Positions 8,067 through 15,013 of a stretch of DNA of 42,526 nt are shown here, piece after piece. Numbering within the stretch: position 1 is the first letter of the stretch; every line of letters begins with the position of its first letter. The notes under the pieces are model-generated. The model was not told the DNA's origin. It made no database searches and was given only the letters and a program-made list of their open reading frames with translations. This stretch comes from Desertihabitans aurantiacus. GTDB lineage: Bacteria; Actinomycetota; Actinomycetes; Propionibacteriales; Propionibacteriaceae. The position numbers were made by a program, and so were the translations under genes. The DNA lies in the NCBI RefSeq assembly GCF_003344635.1, contig NZ_QPKK01000005.1:1-42526 (forward strand), written 5' to 3'.

Positions 8067-8093
8067 GACCCGCGGCGACGGAGGAGTGTGACG
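8067..8093 (-). promoter_or_regulatory. Candidate ECF-type promoter of the ABM-DoxX pair (CGTCACA-N16-GGTC)
   Basis: On the minus strand CGTCACA (8087-8093) and GGTC (8067-8070) are also exactly 16 bp apart. This promoter would read toward the ABM-like gene at 8002 with a leader of roughly 60 nt. It shares element sequence and spacing with the plus-strand candidate in the same 91-bp gap. Confidence 0.4.
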
Positions 8094-8984
8094 ATGGTGG
8101 ATGAGGACCTGGCCGAGCAGTTCGAGCAGCGGCGCCCCCGGCTGCACGCGATGGCCTCCCGGCTGCTCGGGTCGGCCGGCGAGGCCGACGACGCGGTCCA
8201 GGAGACCTGGCTGCGGCTCCAACGCCACGGTGCCGGGGCGATCGACAACCTCGACGGCTGGCTGACCACGGTGCTCGCCCGGGTCTGCTTGAACCTGCTG
8301 CGGTCCCGTCGCACCCGCAGGGAGCGGGAGCCCGGTCCGCTGGAGGGGGCCGATCCGGTGGACACCGGGCCCGAGGAGCAGGTGCTGCTCGCCGACTCGG
8401 TCGGGCTGGCGCTGCTGGTGGTGCTGGACGCCCTGGGCCCGGCCGAGCGGCTCGGGTTCGTGCTGCACGACGTGTTCTCGGTGCCGTTCACCGAGATCGC
8501 GCCGATCATCGACAGGACCCCGGCGGCCACCCGCCAGCTCGTCAGCCGGGCCCGCCGCAAGGTCCAGGGGCGGGCGCCGGGCTCCGACGCCGACGGCGCC
8601 CGTCAGCGTGCGGTGGTCGAGGCTTTCCTCGCTGCCGCCCACCGCGGCGAGTTCGAGCGGCTGATCGAGCTCCTGCACCCCGACGTCGTGCTGCGCTCCG
8701 AGGGCGGTCGCCGCCGCCGGAGCGCGTCGATGGTCGTCCGCGGCGCCCGGTCGGTGGCCGTCAGCACCCGGACCTACGCGGGTCTGGCGCCCAGCGCCCG
8801 CGTCGTGCTGGTCGACGCGGCCGCCGGCGTGGTGGGCGTCGTCGTGGCCCCGGGCGGCGAGCCCTTCTCGGTGATGGCCTTCACCGTCGCGGACGAGAAG
8901 ATCCTCGCCATCGACGTCCTCGCCGACCCGGACCACCTCGGACCCGACCTCGCCGGAGGGCCCCTCAGCCCGGGGCGAAGGTGA
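8094..8984 (+). CDS. ECF sigma factor with C-terminal SnoaL-like domain (ECF41/SigJ-like)
   Basis: A 296-residue protein. Sigma region 2 covers about residues 5-75 (EADDAVQETWLRLQRH), region 4 about 110-165 (PFTEIAPIIDRTPAATRQL), and a SnoaL/NTF2-like domain runs from about 175 to 285. Such fused sigma factors need no separate anti-sigma; the C-terminal domain regulates activity. The family's DGGGK and WLPEP signatures are not present (EGGRRRR stands near the first), so subgroup placement is approximate. GAGGAG (8081-8086) points to ATG 8094. Likely targets are itself and the divergent ABM/DoxX pair. Its 3' end overlaps the convergent next gene by 20 bp. Confidence 0.85.
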   Translation: MVDEDLAEQFEQRRPRLHAMASRLLGSAGEADDAVQETWLRLQRHGAGAIDNLDGWLTTVLARVCLNLLRSRRTRREREPGPLEGADPVDTGPEEQVLLADSVGLALLVVLDALGPAERLGFVLHDVFSVPFTEIAPIIDRTPAATRQLVSRARRKVQGRAPGSDADGARQRAVVEAFLAAAHRGEFERLIELLHPDVVLRSEGGRRRRSASMVVRGARSVAVSTRTYAGLAPSARVVLVDAAAGVVGVVVAPGGEPFSVMAFTVADEKILAIDVLADPDHLGPDLAGGPLSPGRR

Positions 8985-9846
8985 TCCGCACGGTGCGGCC
9001 GAGGTCTTCCTCCGACGGCTCCCAGCCGGCGAGCGCGTCCGGGTCGTGCTGCCACACCCGGTCGCCGACGGCGACGGTGGTGACGCCGTGGCGCGCGGCC
9101 TCGACCAGTGCGTGCGAGGCCACCGCCCACGCGGTGGCGTCGGCGTCGGTGTCGACCTCGAGCACCGCCGGGCCGTCCTCGCCCGCCTCGCGCAGGTCGG
9201 TCTCGAGGTCGCCGAGGGTCTCGGTGAGGGAGTCCACCAGCGCGTCGGGGTCGGCACCGGTCAGCGGGCCGAGGGCGCAGCGCAGCCCGGCGGGGGAGTG
9301 GCCGGTGAACACGCTGGCGAGCACCCGTCCGTCGGCCTCGTGGTCGCGGTAGGCCTCGGGGTAGCCGCTGCGCTGGACGGCCTGGGCGACGTCGTTGATG
9401 TCACCGCTCTCCCAGCCGTCGACCCGCACCAGCGCGTCGTAGAAGCGTCCCGTCGCGTAGTGCGGGTCGAGGATCTCCTCCACGGTGCCCCAGCCCTGGG
9501 ACGGGCGCTGCTGGAAGAGCCCCACCGAGTCGCGGTCACCCCAGTCGAGGTTGCGGATGTCGGTCTCCTGGTAGACCGTCGCCATCGCGATCGAGGCCGC
9601 ACGCGGGGCCAGCCCACGGCGCACCGACACCCCGGTGACGATGGCGGTGTAGTGGGCCTGGTCCGGCGTCAGCGTCACCGAGCGCTCGTCGGCTGTCGCC
9701 ACGCACCGGTTCTGCGGCGGTGGCGGTTCGAGCACCCCGCGGGAGCGCACCAGCGTGTAGCCGCCGCCGGCCACGGCCAGCACCAGCGCCAGCACGACGA
9801 GGCAGCCGACGGCGGTGGCGCCCCGGCGCGGGCGGTCCTCGGTCAT
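8965..9846 (-). CDS. Membrane-anchored actinobacterial protein, lysozyme/transglycosylase-like
   Basis: A 293-residue protein. After a charged N terminus a single membrane anchor (VGCLVVLALVLAVAGGGYTLV, about residues 14-32) is followed by an extracellular domain. The segment IAMATVYQETDIRNL...DSVGLFQQRP has the look of a soluble lytic transglycosylase or lysozyme-like fold with a possible catalytic Glu in YQET. Close relatives are widespread in actinobacteria and often labelled heavy-metal transporter without evidence. I start at ATG 9846 (GAGGA just upstream); ATG 9870 is an in-frame alternative. Enzymatic activity is inference. Confidence 0.65.
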   Translation of the reverse strand: MTEDRPRRGATAVGCLVVLALVLAVAGGGYTLVRSRGVLEPPPPQNRCVATADERSVTLTPDQAHYTAIVTGVSVRRGLAPRAASIAMATVYQETDIRNLDWGDRDSVGLFQQRPSQGWGTVEEILDPHYATGRFYDALVRVDGWESGDINDVAQAVQRSGYPEAYRDHEADGRVLASVFTGHSPAGLRCALGPLTGADPDALVDSLTETLGDLETDLREAGEDGPAVLEVDTDADATAWAVASHALVEAARHGVTTVAVGDRVWQHDPDALAGWEPSEEDLGRTVRITFAPG

Positions 9847-9930
9847 CTGGTCCTCGGGGTCGGGGCCCACGGTCGGGCGAGCAGCCCGATTCTGCCCGAG
9901 ACGGTCAACACCGCCAGGTCGCGGCGCGGG

Positions 9931-10854
9931 TCAGTTGGCGTGCAGCGCCTCGTTGAGCGAGAACGTCTTCCCCGCCCGCGGCCGCGCCTCGACCACCCCG
10001 CTCTGGGAGTTGCGCAGGAACAGCAGCCCGCTGGCCCCGGACAGCTCGCGGGCCTTGACCACCGCGCCGTCGGGCAGCAGCACCTTGGTGCCGGCGGTGA
10101 GGTAGAGCCCGGCCTCGACCACGCAGTCGTCGCCGAGCGCGATCCCCAGCCCGGACTGGGCGCCGAGCAGGCAGCGCTCGCCGATCGAGACCACCTCGGT
10201 GCCGCCGCCGGAGAGGGTGCCCATGATCGAGGCCCCGCCGCCGATGTCGGAGCCGTCGCCGACCACCACGCCCTGGCTGATCCGGCCCTCCACCATCGAG
10301 GAGCCGAGGGTGCCGGCGTTGAAGTTGATGAAGCCCTCGTGCATCACGGTGGTGCCGGGGGCGAGGTGGGCGCCGAGGCGGGCGCGGTCGGCGTCGGCCA
10401 GCCGGACGCCGGCGGGCACCACGTAGTCGACCATCCGCGGGAACTTGTCGACCCCGAGCACGGTGACGTGGCCGTCGCGGGCCCGCAGCGTCGCGCGGAC
10501 GAGCTCGAAGCCCTCGACCGCGCAGGGCCCGGCGGTCGTCCAGACGACGTTCGGGAGCACCCCGAACAGTCCGTCGAGGTTGACCGTGTTGGGCCGGACC
10601 AGCCGGTGGCTCAGCAGGTGCAGCCGCAGGTAGGCGTCGGCGGTGCTCGCCGGGGGCGCGTCCAGGTCGACGGAGACCTCGACCACCTCGGTGCGCACCC
10701 GTCGGGTGGCGTCGGTGGTCGGGACCAGCTCGGCCGGCGCCGCACCGGTGGTGGCGCCCAGCACTGGGGCAGGGAACCAGGTGTCGAGCACCTGGCCGGC
10801 GTCGCTGATGGTGGCCAGGCCCCAGCCGGAGGCGTTGCGGCTCGCGTCGGTCAT
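9931..10854 (-). CDS. dapD: 2,3,4,5-tetrahydropyridine-2,6-dicarboxylate N-succinyltransferase
   Basis: A 307-residue protein of the long actinobacterial DapD type. The N-terminal domain is followed by a left-handed beta-helix rich in hexapeptides ([37 protein letters not shown]). It succinylates tetrahydrodipicolinate in the lysine/diaminopimelate pathway; dapE and a dapA-family gene occur elsewhere in the window. A -10-like TAGCCT (minus strand, 10862-10867) lies 7 bp before the ATG, so the mRNA is probably leaderless. It diverges from the GntR gene at 10954. Confidence 0.93.
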   Translation of the reverse strand: MTDASRNASGWGLATISDAGQVLDTWFPAPVLGATTGAAPAELVPTTDATRRVRTEVVEVSVDLDAPPASTADAYLRLHLLSHRLVRPNTVNLDGLFGVLPNVVWTTAGPCAVEGFELVRATLRARDGHVTVLGVDKFPRMVDYVVPAGVRLADADRARLGAHLAPGTTVMHEGFINFNAGTLGSSMVEGRISQGVVVGDGSDIGGGASIMGTLSGGGTEVVSIGERCLLGAQSGLGIALGDDCVVEAGLYLTAGTKVLLPDGAVVKARELSGASGLLFLRNSQSGVVEARPRAGKTFSLNEALHAN

Positions 10855-10930
10855 GGCGCAGAGGCTAGTGCGCCGGGTCGCGCAGGACGAAGTCGTGCGG
10901 CCGGCTCGGTCGAGGTCGGAGGCAGTGGAG

Positions 10931-10947
10931 GTATGATGTCCTACACT
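10931..10947 (+). promoter_or_regulatory. Leaderless promoter overlapped by shared GntR operator, site 1
   Basis: GTATGATGTCCTACAC (10931-10946) is 13/16 identical to the site upstream of GH95 (17851-17866). It covers the -10-like TACACT (10942-10947) that lies 6 bp before ATG 10954 of the second GntR regulator, which implies autorepression. Confidence 0.55.
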
Positions 10948-10953
10948 CACTCC

Positions 10954-11715
10954 ATGACGTCCGAGCTGGTGCGACCCCGCCCGATCCTGGCCGAGAAGCG
11001 GCCGCCCAACCCGATGCTGGGCGTCGCCGTGGTCGAGGAGCTGGTCGACGCCATCGTCGGCGGACGGCTCCAGCCCGGCGAGGTGCTGCCGGCGGAGGGG
11101 GCGCTGAGCGAGCAGTTCGGGGTGAGCCGCACGGTGATCCGCGAGTCGGTGAAGCGGGTCGAGGAGAAGGGCCTGATCACCATCGCCCGCGGCCGGGGCA
11201 CCGCTGTGCGACCGATGGCCGACTGGGACACCCTCGACCGCATCGTCCTCACCTCGCTGATCAAGCACGACGAGACCCTGGGCATCCTCGACGAGCTCAG
11301 CACGGTCCGCGCGCAGCTGGAGTCGGTGATGGCGGCGGAGGCGGCGCGGCTGCGCACCCGGGAGCAGCTGGCCGAGCTCGACCTGGCGATGTCGCGGATG
11401 TGGGAGACGGTCGAGGACGAGGCGGCCTTCCGCGCGGCCGACGTGGCCTTCCACCACACCGTGATGTCGCTGTCGGCGAACCGCCTGGCGCGCAGCATCG
11501 CCCAGACCCTGATGGAGCGGGCGCTGGAGAGCATGCGCTACCACGGGGTCGACCGGGCCGACGCCTTCGCTCTCACCCTGCGCGAGCACGAGGCGGTGCG
11601 GGCGGCCATCGCGGGTCAGGACCCCGAGCTCGCACGGGACGCGATGTCGGCCCACGTGCTGGAGGCCTGGCGCCGGCGCCGGCTGCCCGACCACGCCGGC
11701 AGCCCGGAGGCCTGA
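10954..11715 (+). CDS. GntR-family regulator, FadR/FCD subfamily (second)
   Basis: A 253-residue regulator with a winged helix ([23 protein letters not shown], residues about 50-72) and an FCD ligand domain containing [15 protein letters not shown]. It faces the minus-strand ABC transporter and glycosidase block. I choose ATG 10954 because TACACT lies 6 bp upstream, the leaderless geometry seen repeatedly here. ATG 10936 has a nearby GGAGG but would put the -10 inside the gene. Operator-like sequences at its own promoter and at the lipoprotein, GH141 and GH95 promoters suggest it controls fucan uptake and hydrolysis. Confidence 0.87.
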   Translation: MTSELVRPRPILAEKRPPNPMLGVAVVEELVDAIVGGRLQPGEVLPAEGALSEQFGVSRTVIRESVKRVEEKGLITIARGRGTAVRPMADWDTLDRIVLTSLIKHDETLGILDELSTVRAQLESVMAAEAARLRTREQLAELDLAMSRMWETVEDEAAFRAADVAFHHTVMSLSANRLARSIAQTLMERALESMRYHGVDRADAFALTLREHEAVRAAIAGQDPELARDAMSAHVLEAWRRRRLPDHAGSPEA

Positions 11716-11726
11716 GCCCCGACCGG

Positions 11727-12602
11727 TCAGCCCTTGATCGAGCCGGCCGTCAGCCCGCTCATCACCCAGCGCTGCGTGAGCACGAAGACCACCAGGATCG
11801 GCAGCACCGCGAGCAGCAGCGTGGGGAACACCCGGGTGTAGTTGGCCGAGTACTCCCCGACCGAGGCGTAGATGCCGGTGGTCACGGTGTAGAGACCCGA
11901 CCCGGGGCCGAGGATGAGCTGCGGGCTGGCGAAGTCGTTCCACACGCTGAGCGAGTTGAGGATGAAGACGGTGGCGATGATCGGGGCCATCAACGGCATG
12001 ATCACCCGTCCCAGCGTGCCGTACCGGCCCGCGCCGTCGATGGCCGCCGCCTCGTCCAGGGTGGGCGGCAGCATCCGGATGAACCCGGTGAACACGAAGA
12101 CGGTGAACGGGATGGTGGTGGAGGCCATGAACAGCACCAGCCCCGGGAACGTCGCCATCAGCCCGAGCGCCCGCAGCACGAAGATCACCGGCACCAGCAC
12201 CACCTGGGTGGGCACGAACATGCCGGCGATGAAGAACAGCAGGGCGACCCGGAAGATGCGCCGGGACGACCGGGCGATGACGTAGGCCGCCGGCAGGCAG
12301 ACGCCGATGGAGACGATGTTGACGCAGAGCACGAGGGCGGTGGTCACGGCGTAACCGAAGGCGATGTCGAAGTCGGGGTTGCTCCAGGCGGCCGCCAGGT
12401 GCTCCAGCGTCATCGACCCGGGGTCGAGGGCGAAGGGCCGGCTGACGATGTCCTGCTGGTCCTTGAAGGCGTTGACCACCAGCAGGTACATCGGCACCAG
12501 CATCAACGCGCAGATCGCCACCACCGAGACGTACCAGCCGGGGGAGCGCTGCTCACCGGACGGACGCCGGCGGCGCGACGGGCCCTGGACGTCGGTGCTC
12601 AT
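11727..12602 (-). CDS. Sugar ABC transporter permease, MalG-like (CUT1)
   Basis: A 291-residue inner-membrane permease with six predicted helices and the EAA loop [20 protein letters not shown] near the C terminus, which docks the ATPase. It ends [10 protein letters not shown], the usual CUT1 MalG tail. Its ATG overlaps the stop of the MalF-like gene by 4 bp (ATGA), so the two are coupled. No ATPase gene is nearby; actinomycete CUT1 importers commonly borrow a shared MsiK-type ATPase. The likely cargo is fucose or fuco-oligosaccharides, from context. Confidence 0.92.
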   Translation of the reverse strand: MSTDVQGPSRRRRPSGEQRSPGWYVSVVAICALMLVPMYLLVVNAFKDQQDIVSRPFALDPGSMTLEHLAAAWSNPDFDIAFGYAVTTALVLCVNIVSIGVCLPAAYVIARSSRRIFRVALLFFIAGMFVPTQVVLVPVIFVLRALGLMATFPGLVLFMASTTIPFTVFVFTGFIRMLPPTLDEAAAIDGAGRYGTLGRVIMPLMAPIIATVFILNSLSVWNDFASPQLILGPGSGLYTVTTGIYASVGEYSANYTRVFPTLLLAVLPILVVFVLTQRWVMSGLTAGSIKG

Positions 12603-13567
12603 GCCGCCGCCTCGTCGTGGCGCCGGCGCAGCGCGAGCACGGCGAAGGACAGCACCGCCGCGATGATGATCAGCACCACGGCCTCGGCCGAGGCCAGCCC
12701 GACCTGCCGCTTGGGGAAGTCCACCGCGAGGATCTGGTACGCGAAGGTCTTGGTGGACCCGGCCGGACCGCCCCCGGTGAGCGAGACCACCACGTCGTAG
12801 GTCTTCAGCAGCGAGATCATCGAGGTCACCAGCGCGACCGTCACCGAGGGCGCCAGCCCGGGCCAGGTGACGTGGCGGAAGGTGTGCCAGCGTCCCGCGC
12901 CGTCGACCCGGGCCGCCTCCAGCAGCTCGGCCGGGACGGCCTGCAGCCCCGCCAGGTAGATGAGCAGCTGGACCCCGAACTGGGCCCAGGCGATGACGCC
13001 GATCAGGGTGGCGAGGGCCCACGTCTCGTCGCTGAGGAAGGGCAGCGGGCTGGCGCCCAGGGAGCCCAGCAGCGAGTTCACCGCACCCTGCGGGCCGAGG
13101 ATCGCCGACCAGAGGAAGCCGACGGCGACCAGGCTCAGCACGTGCGGGTAGAACATCACCACGCGGGCGATCGCGGTGAACCGGGTGGTGCGCCACAGCA
13201 GCAGGGCCAGGCCGAGGGCCAGCGCGTTGACCAGCAGCGAACCGGCCACCGCGACCGCACCGGTGACCACCAGGGCGCCCGTGACGTCGGTGCTCTGGAA
13301 GAGCCGGACGTAGTTGTCGAGCCCGACCACCTCCGGCGTCCGGTTCGGGAACCCGTTGTAGTCGGTGAAGCTGTAGTAGACGGCGTAGCCCACCGGCACC
13401 ACGAGGAGTGCGACGAAGACCACGAGGGCAGGCACCACCATGGACGCCTCGACCAGCACGGCACCGATGCCCCGACGACGCCGCGGCCCCTGCGGTGCCC
13501 CGACGACCGTGTCGCCTCCGACGGCACGTCTCGGCGCCCGGGTCCGGTCGACGACGGTGCTGCTCAT
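12599..13567 (-). CDS. Sugar ABC transporter permease, MalF-like (CUT1)
   Basis: A 322-residue permease with a long basic N terminus, six membrane helices and the EAA loop EAARVDGAGRWHTFRHVTWP. A strong GAGGAGGGAG ribosome site precedes ATG 13567. It lies between the lipoprotein gene (35-bp gap) and the MalG-like gene, giving the standard binding protein - MalF - MalG order. It forms the membrane channel together with the next gene. Confidence 0.92.
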   Translation of the reverse strand: MSSTVVDRTRAPRRAVGGDTVVGAPQGPRRRRGIGAVLVEASMVVPALVVFVALLVVPVGYAVYYSFTDYNGFPNRTPEVVGLDNYVRLFQSTDVTGALVVTGAVAVAGSLLVNALALGLALLLWRTTRFTAIARVVMFYPHVLSLVAVGFLWSAILGPQGAVNSLLGSLGASPLPFLSDETWALATLIGVIAWAQFGVQLLIYLAGLQAVPAELLEAARVDGAGRWHTFRHVTWPGLAPSVTVALVTSMISLLKTYDVVVSLTGGGPAGSTKTFAYQILAVDFPKRQVGLASAEAVVLIIIAAVLSFAVLALRRRHDEAAA

Positions 13568-13602
13568 GACGGCTCCCTCCTCGCTCTGGTCGGCTCGCCG
13601 CG

Positions 13603-14856
13603 TCAGCGGTTCTGCTCGGCCCAGGCGTCCAGCTCGGCCGCCGCGTCCGCGGGGGAGGTGCCGGTGTAGAGGCTCTGCGTGATCTCGGTGAACTTGTCGT
13701 TCAGCCCCACGACGGGGAGCCGGGTGTCGCCCGCGCCCTCGCCCACGGCGACCAGCTCGGGGGCCTCGTCGACGATCTGCTGGATCTCCTGGCCGACCGG
13801 CGAGGTCTGGACGGCGGTACCGGTGCGGAACACCCCGTCCTGCACCAGCTGGCTCTCGATCGCGGCCTGGTCGGTCACCAGGTACTTCACCAGCTGCAGC
13901 GCGTTGTCGGTCCGCTCGCTGCCGGCGTAGACCATGTAGGGCGAGGCCATCGTCGCGCCCTGCGGGCCGGGGTAGCTCATGCCCTCCTCGACCGGCGGCG
14001 AGAACACACCCACCTCGAAGGGCAGCTCCCCGGCGTTGTCGATGCTGGCTACCAGCCAGCTGCCGAGCGGGTACATGCCCACCTTCCCGCCGATGAAGTT
14101 GGCATCGGCGGTGCTCGGGTCCAGGCCGACGTCGCTCTGCTGGACGTAGCCGGCCTCGATCCAGGTCGCGTACCGCTCGAACATCGGCTGGAACACCTGG
14201 CCGAGGGTCAGCTCCCCGGCGCTGACGGCGGACTGCCACCGCGGGTGCAAGGTGTTCACCGTCGGGTGGGAGAGCTGCTGCAGCTGCAGACCCGTCTGCC
14301 ACTGCCCGGCGGTCTGCAGCGGGGTGTAGCCGGCATCGGCGAGCTTGGCGAGGGCGTCGGAGAACTCCTCCCAGGTCTGCGGGGTGGCCTCGATCCCGGC
14401 CTCCTCGAAGGCGGTCTTGTTGTAGTAGACCAGCGACTGCGCCTGGGAGCCGATGCCGGCCACCAGGTGCTTCCCCTCCATCGCGTAGGTGTCGACCATC
14501 GGGGTGTCGGCGACCCAGGTCTCGCCGGTGAGGTCGACCAGCTCGGGGGCGATCTGCTCGTCGGGGAAGATCGACTGGATGACGTCGGGACCGGTGCCGG
14601 CCGCGAGCTGGGAGCTGAACGTCTCGCTGACGTTGGTGCCGGTGGGGCCCTCGATCCGGACGTCGATGCCGGTCTGCTCCTCGAACGGCTGCACCAGCTC
14701 GTTCCAGTACTCCTGGGTCAGGTTGTCGGTGAGGTTGACCAGCATCCGCACCTCGTTGCTCCCGCTGGCGCTGTCCGGGCCGCTCCCGCAGGCCGACACC
14801 GCCAGCAGCGAGGCCACCAGCGCGGCCCCCACGACACCCGTCCCTCGTCTGGTCAT
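13603..14856 (-). CDS. Sugar ABC transporter substrate-binding lipoprotein
   Basis: A 417-residue family-1 extracellular solute-binding protein. It has a lipoprotein signal peptide with lipobox LAVSAC (Cys23 lipidated) and then the SBP fold: VRIEGPTGTNVSETFSSQLA, DVIQSIFPDEQ, and a TYAMEGKHLVAGIG-like hinge. It captures sugar outside the membrane for the two permeases downstream. It is followed within 35 bp by MalF and preceded by its own operator-covered promoter. Position beside GH141 and GH95 suggests fucosylated ligands; specificity is not readable from the sequence. Confidence 0.92.
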   Translation of the reverse strand: MTRRGTGVVGAALVASLLAVSACGSGPDSASGSNEVRMLVNLTDNLTQEYWNELVQPFEEQTGIDVRIEGPTGTNVSETFSSQLAAGTGPDVIQSIFPDEQIAPELVDLTGETWVADTPMVDTYAMEGKHLVAGIGSQAQSLVYYNKTAFEEAGIEATPQTWEEFSDALAKLADAGYTPLQTAGQWQTGLQLQQLSHPTVNTLHPRWQSAVSAGELTLGQVFQPMFERYATWIEAGYVQQSDVGLDPSTADANFIGGKVGMYPLGSWLVASIDNAGELPFEVGVFSPPVEEGMSYPGPQGATMASPYMVYAGSERTDNALQLVKYLVTDQAAIESQLVQDGVFRTGTAVQTSPVGQEIQQIVDEAPELVAVGEGAGDTRLPVVGLNDKFTEITQSLYTGTSPADAAAELDAWAEQNR

Positions 14857-14955
14857 CCCCTGCTCCGTCCGCTCGTGCGTGTGCGCCGTTGCTCACGCCG
14901 CCGACCGTGCCCCTGGCTCTCTCGCGAGGCGGGGGAAGTGATCTGCGGCAGGCAG

Positions 14956-14975
14956 AACATAACACATCCTATGTT
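14956..14975 (-). promoter_or_regulatory. Shared operator, site 2, over the lipoprotein-gene promoter
   Basis: The block carries nested dyads: AACAT (14956-14960) with ATGTT (14971-14975), and ACAT-CCT-ATGT (14964-14974). It is a weaker match (10/16) to the GTATGAYGTCCYAYAC sites. On the minus strand it contains TAGGAT (14966-14971), a good -10 for the binding-protein gene starting at 14856. Confidence 0.45.
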
Positions 14976-15013
14976 TGCTCGACGGTGTCCGGCCGCCGCC
15001 TCCGGCGCGGTGG

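Noticed and set aside
9046-10953. Long plus-strand frame running into the GntR gene
   Set aside because: It is the antisense of the membrane-anchored protein and dapD; only the part from 10954 has homology.
10936-11715. GntR start at ATG 10936 (GGAGG 4 bp upstream)
   Set aside because: This would place the TACACT -10 and most of the operator inside the gene; ATG 10954 has exact leaderless spacing.
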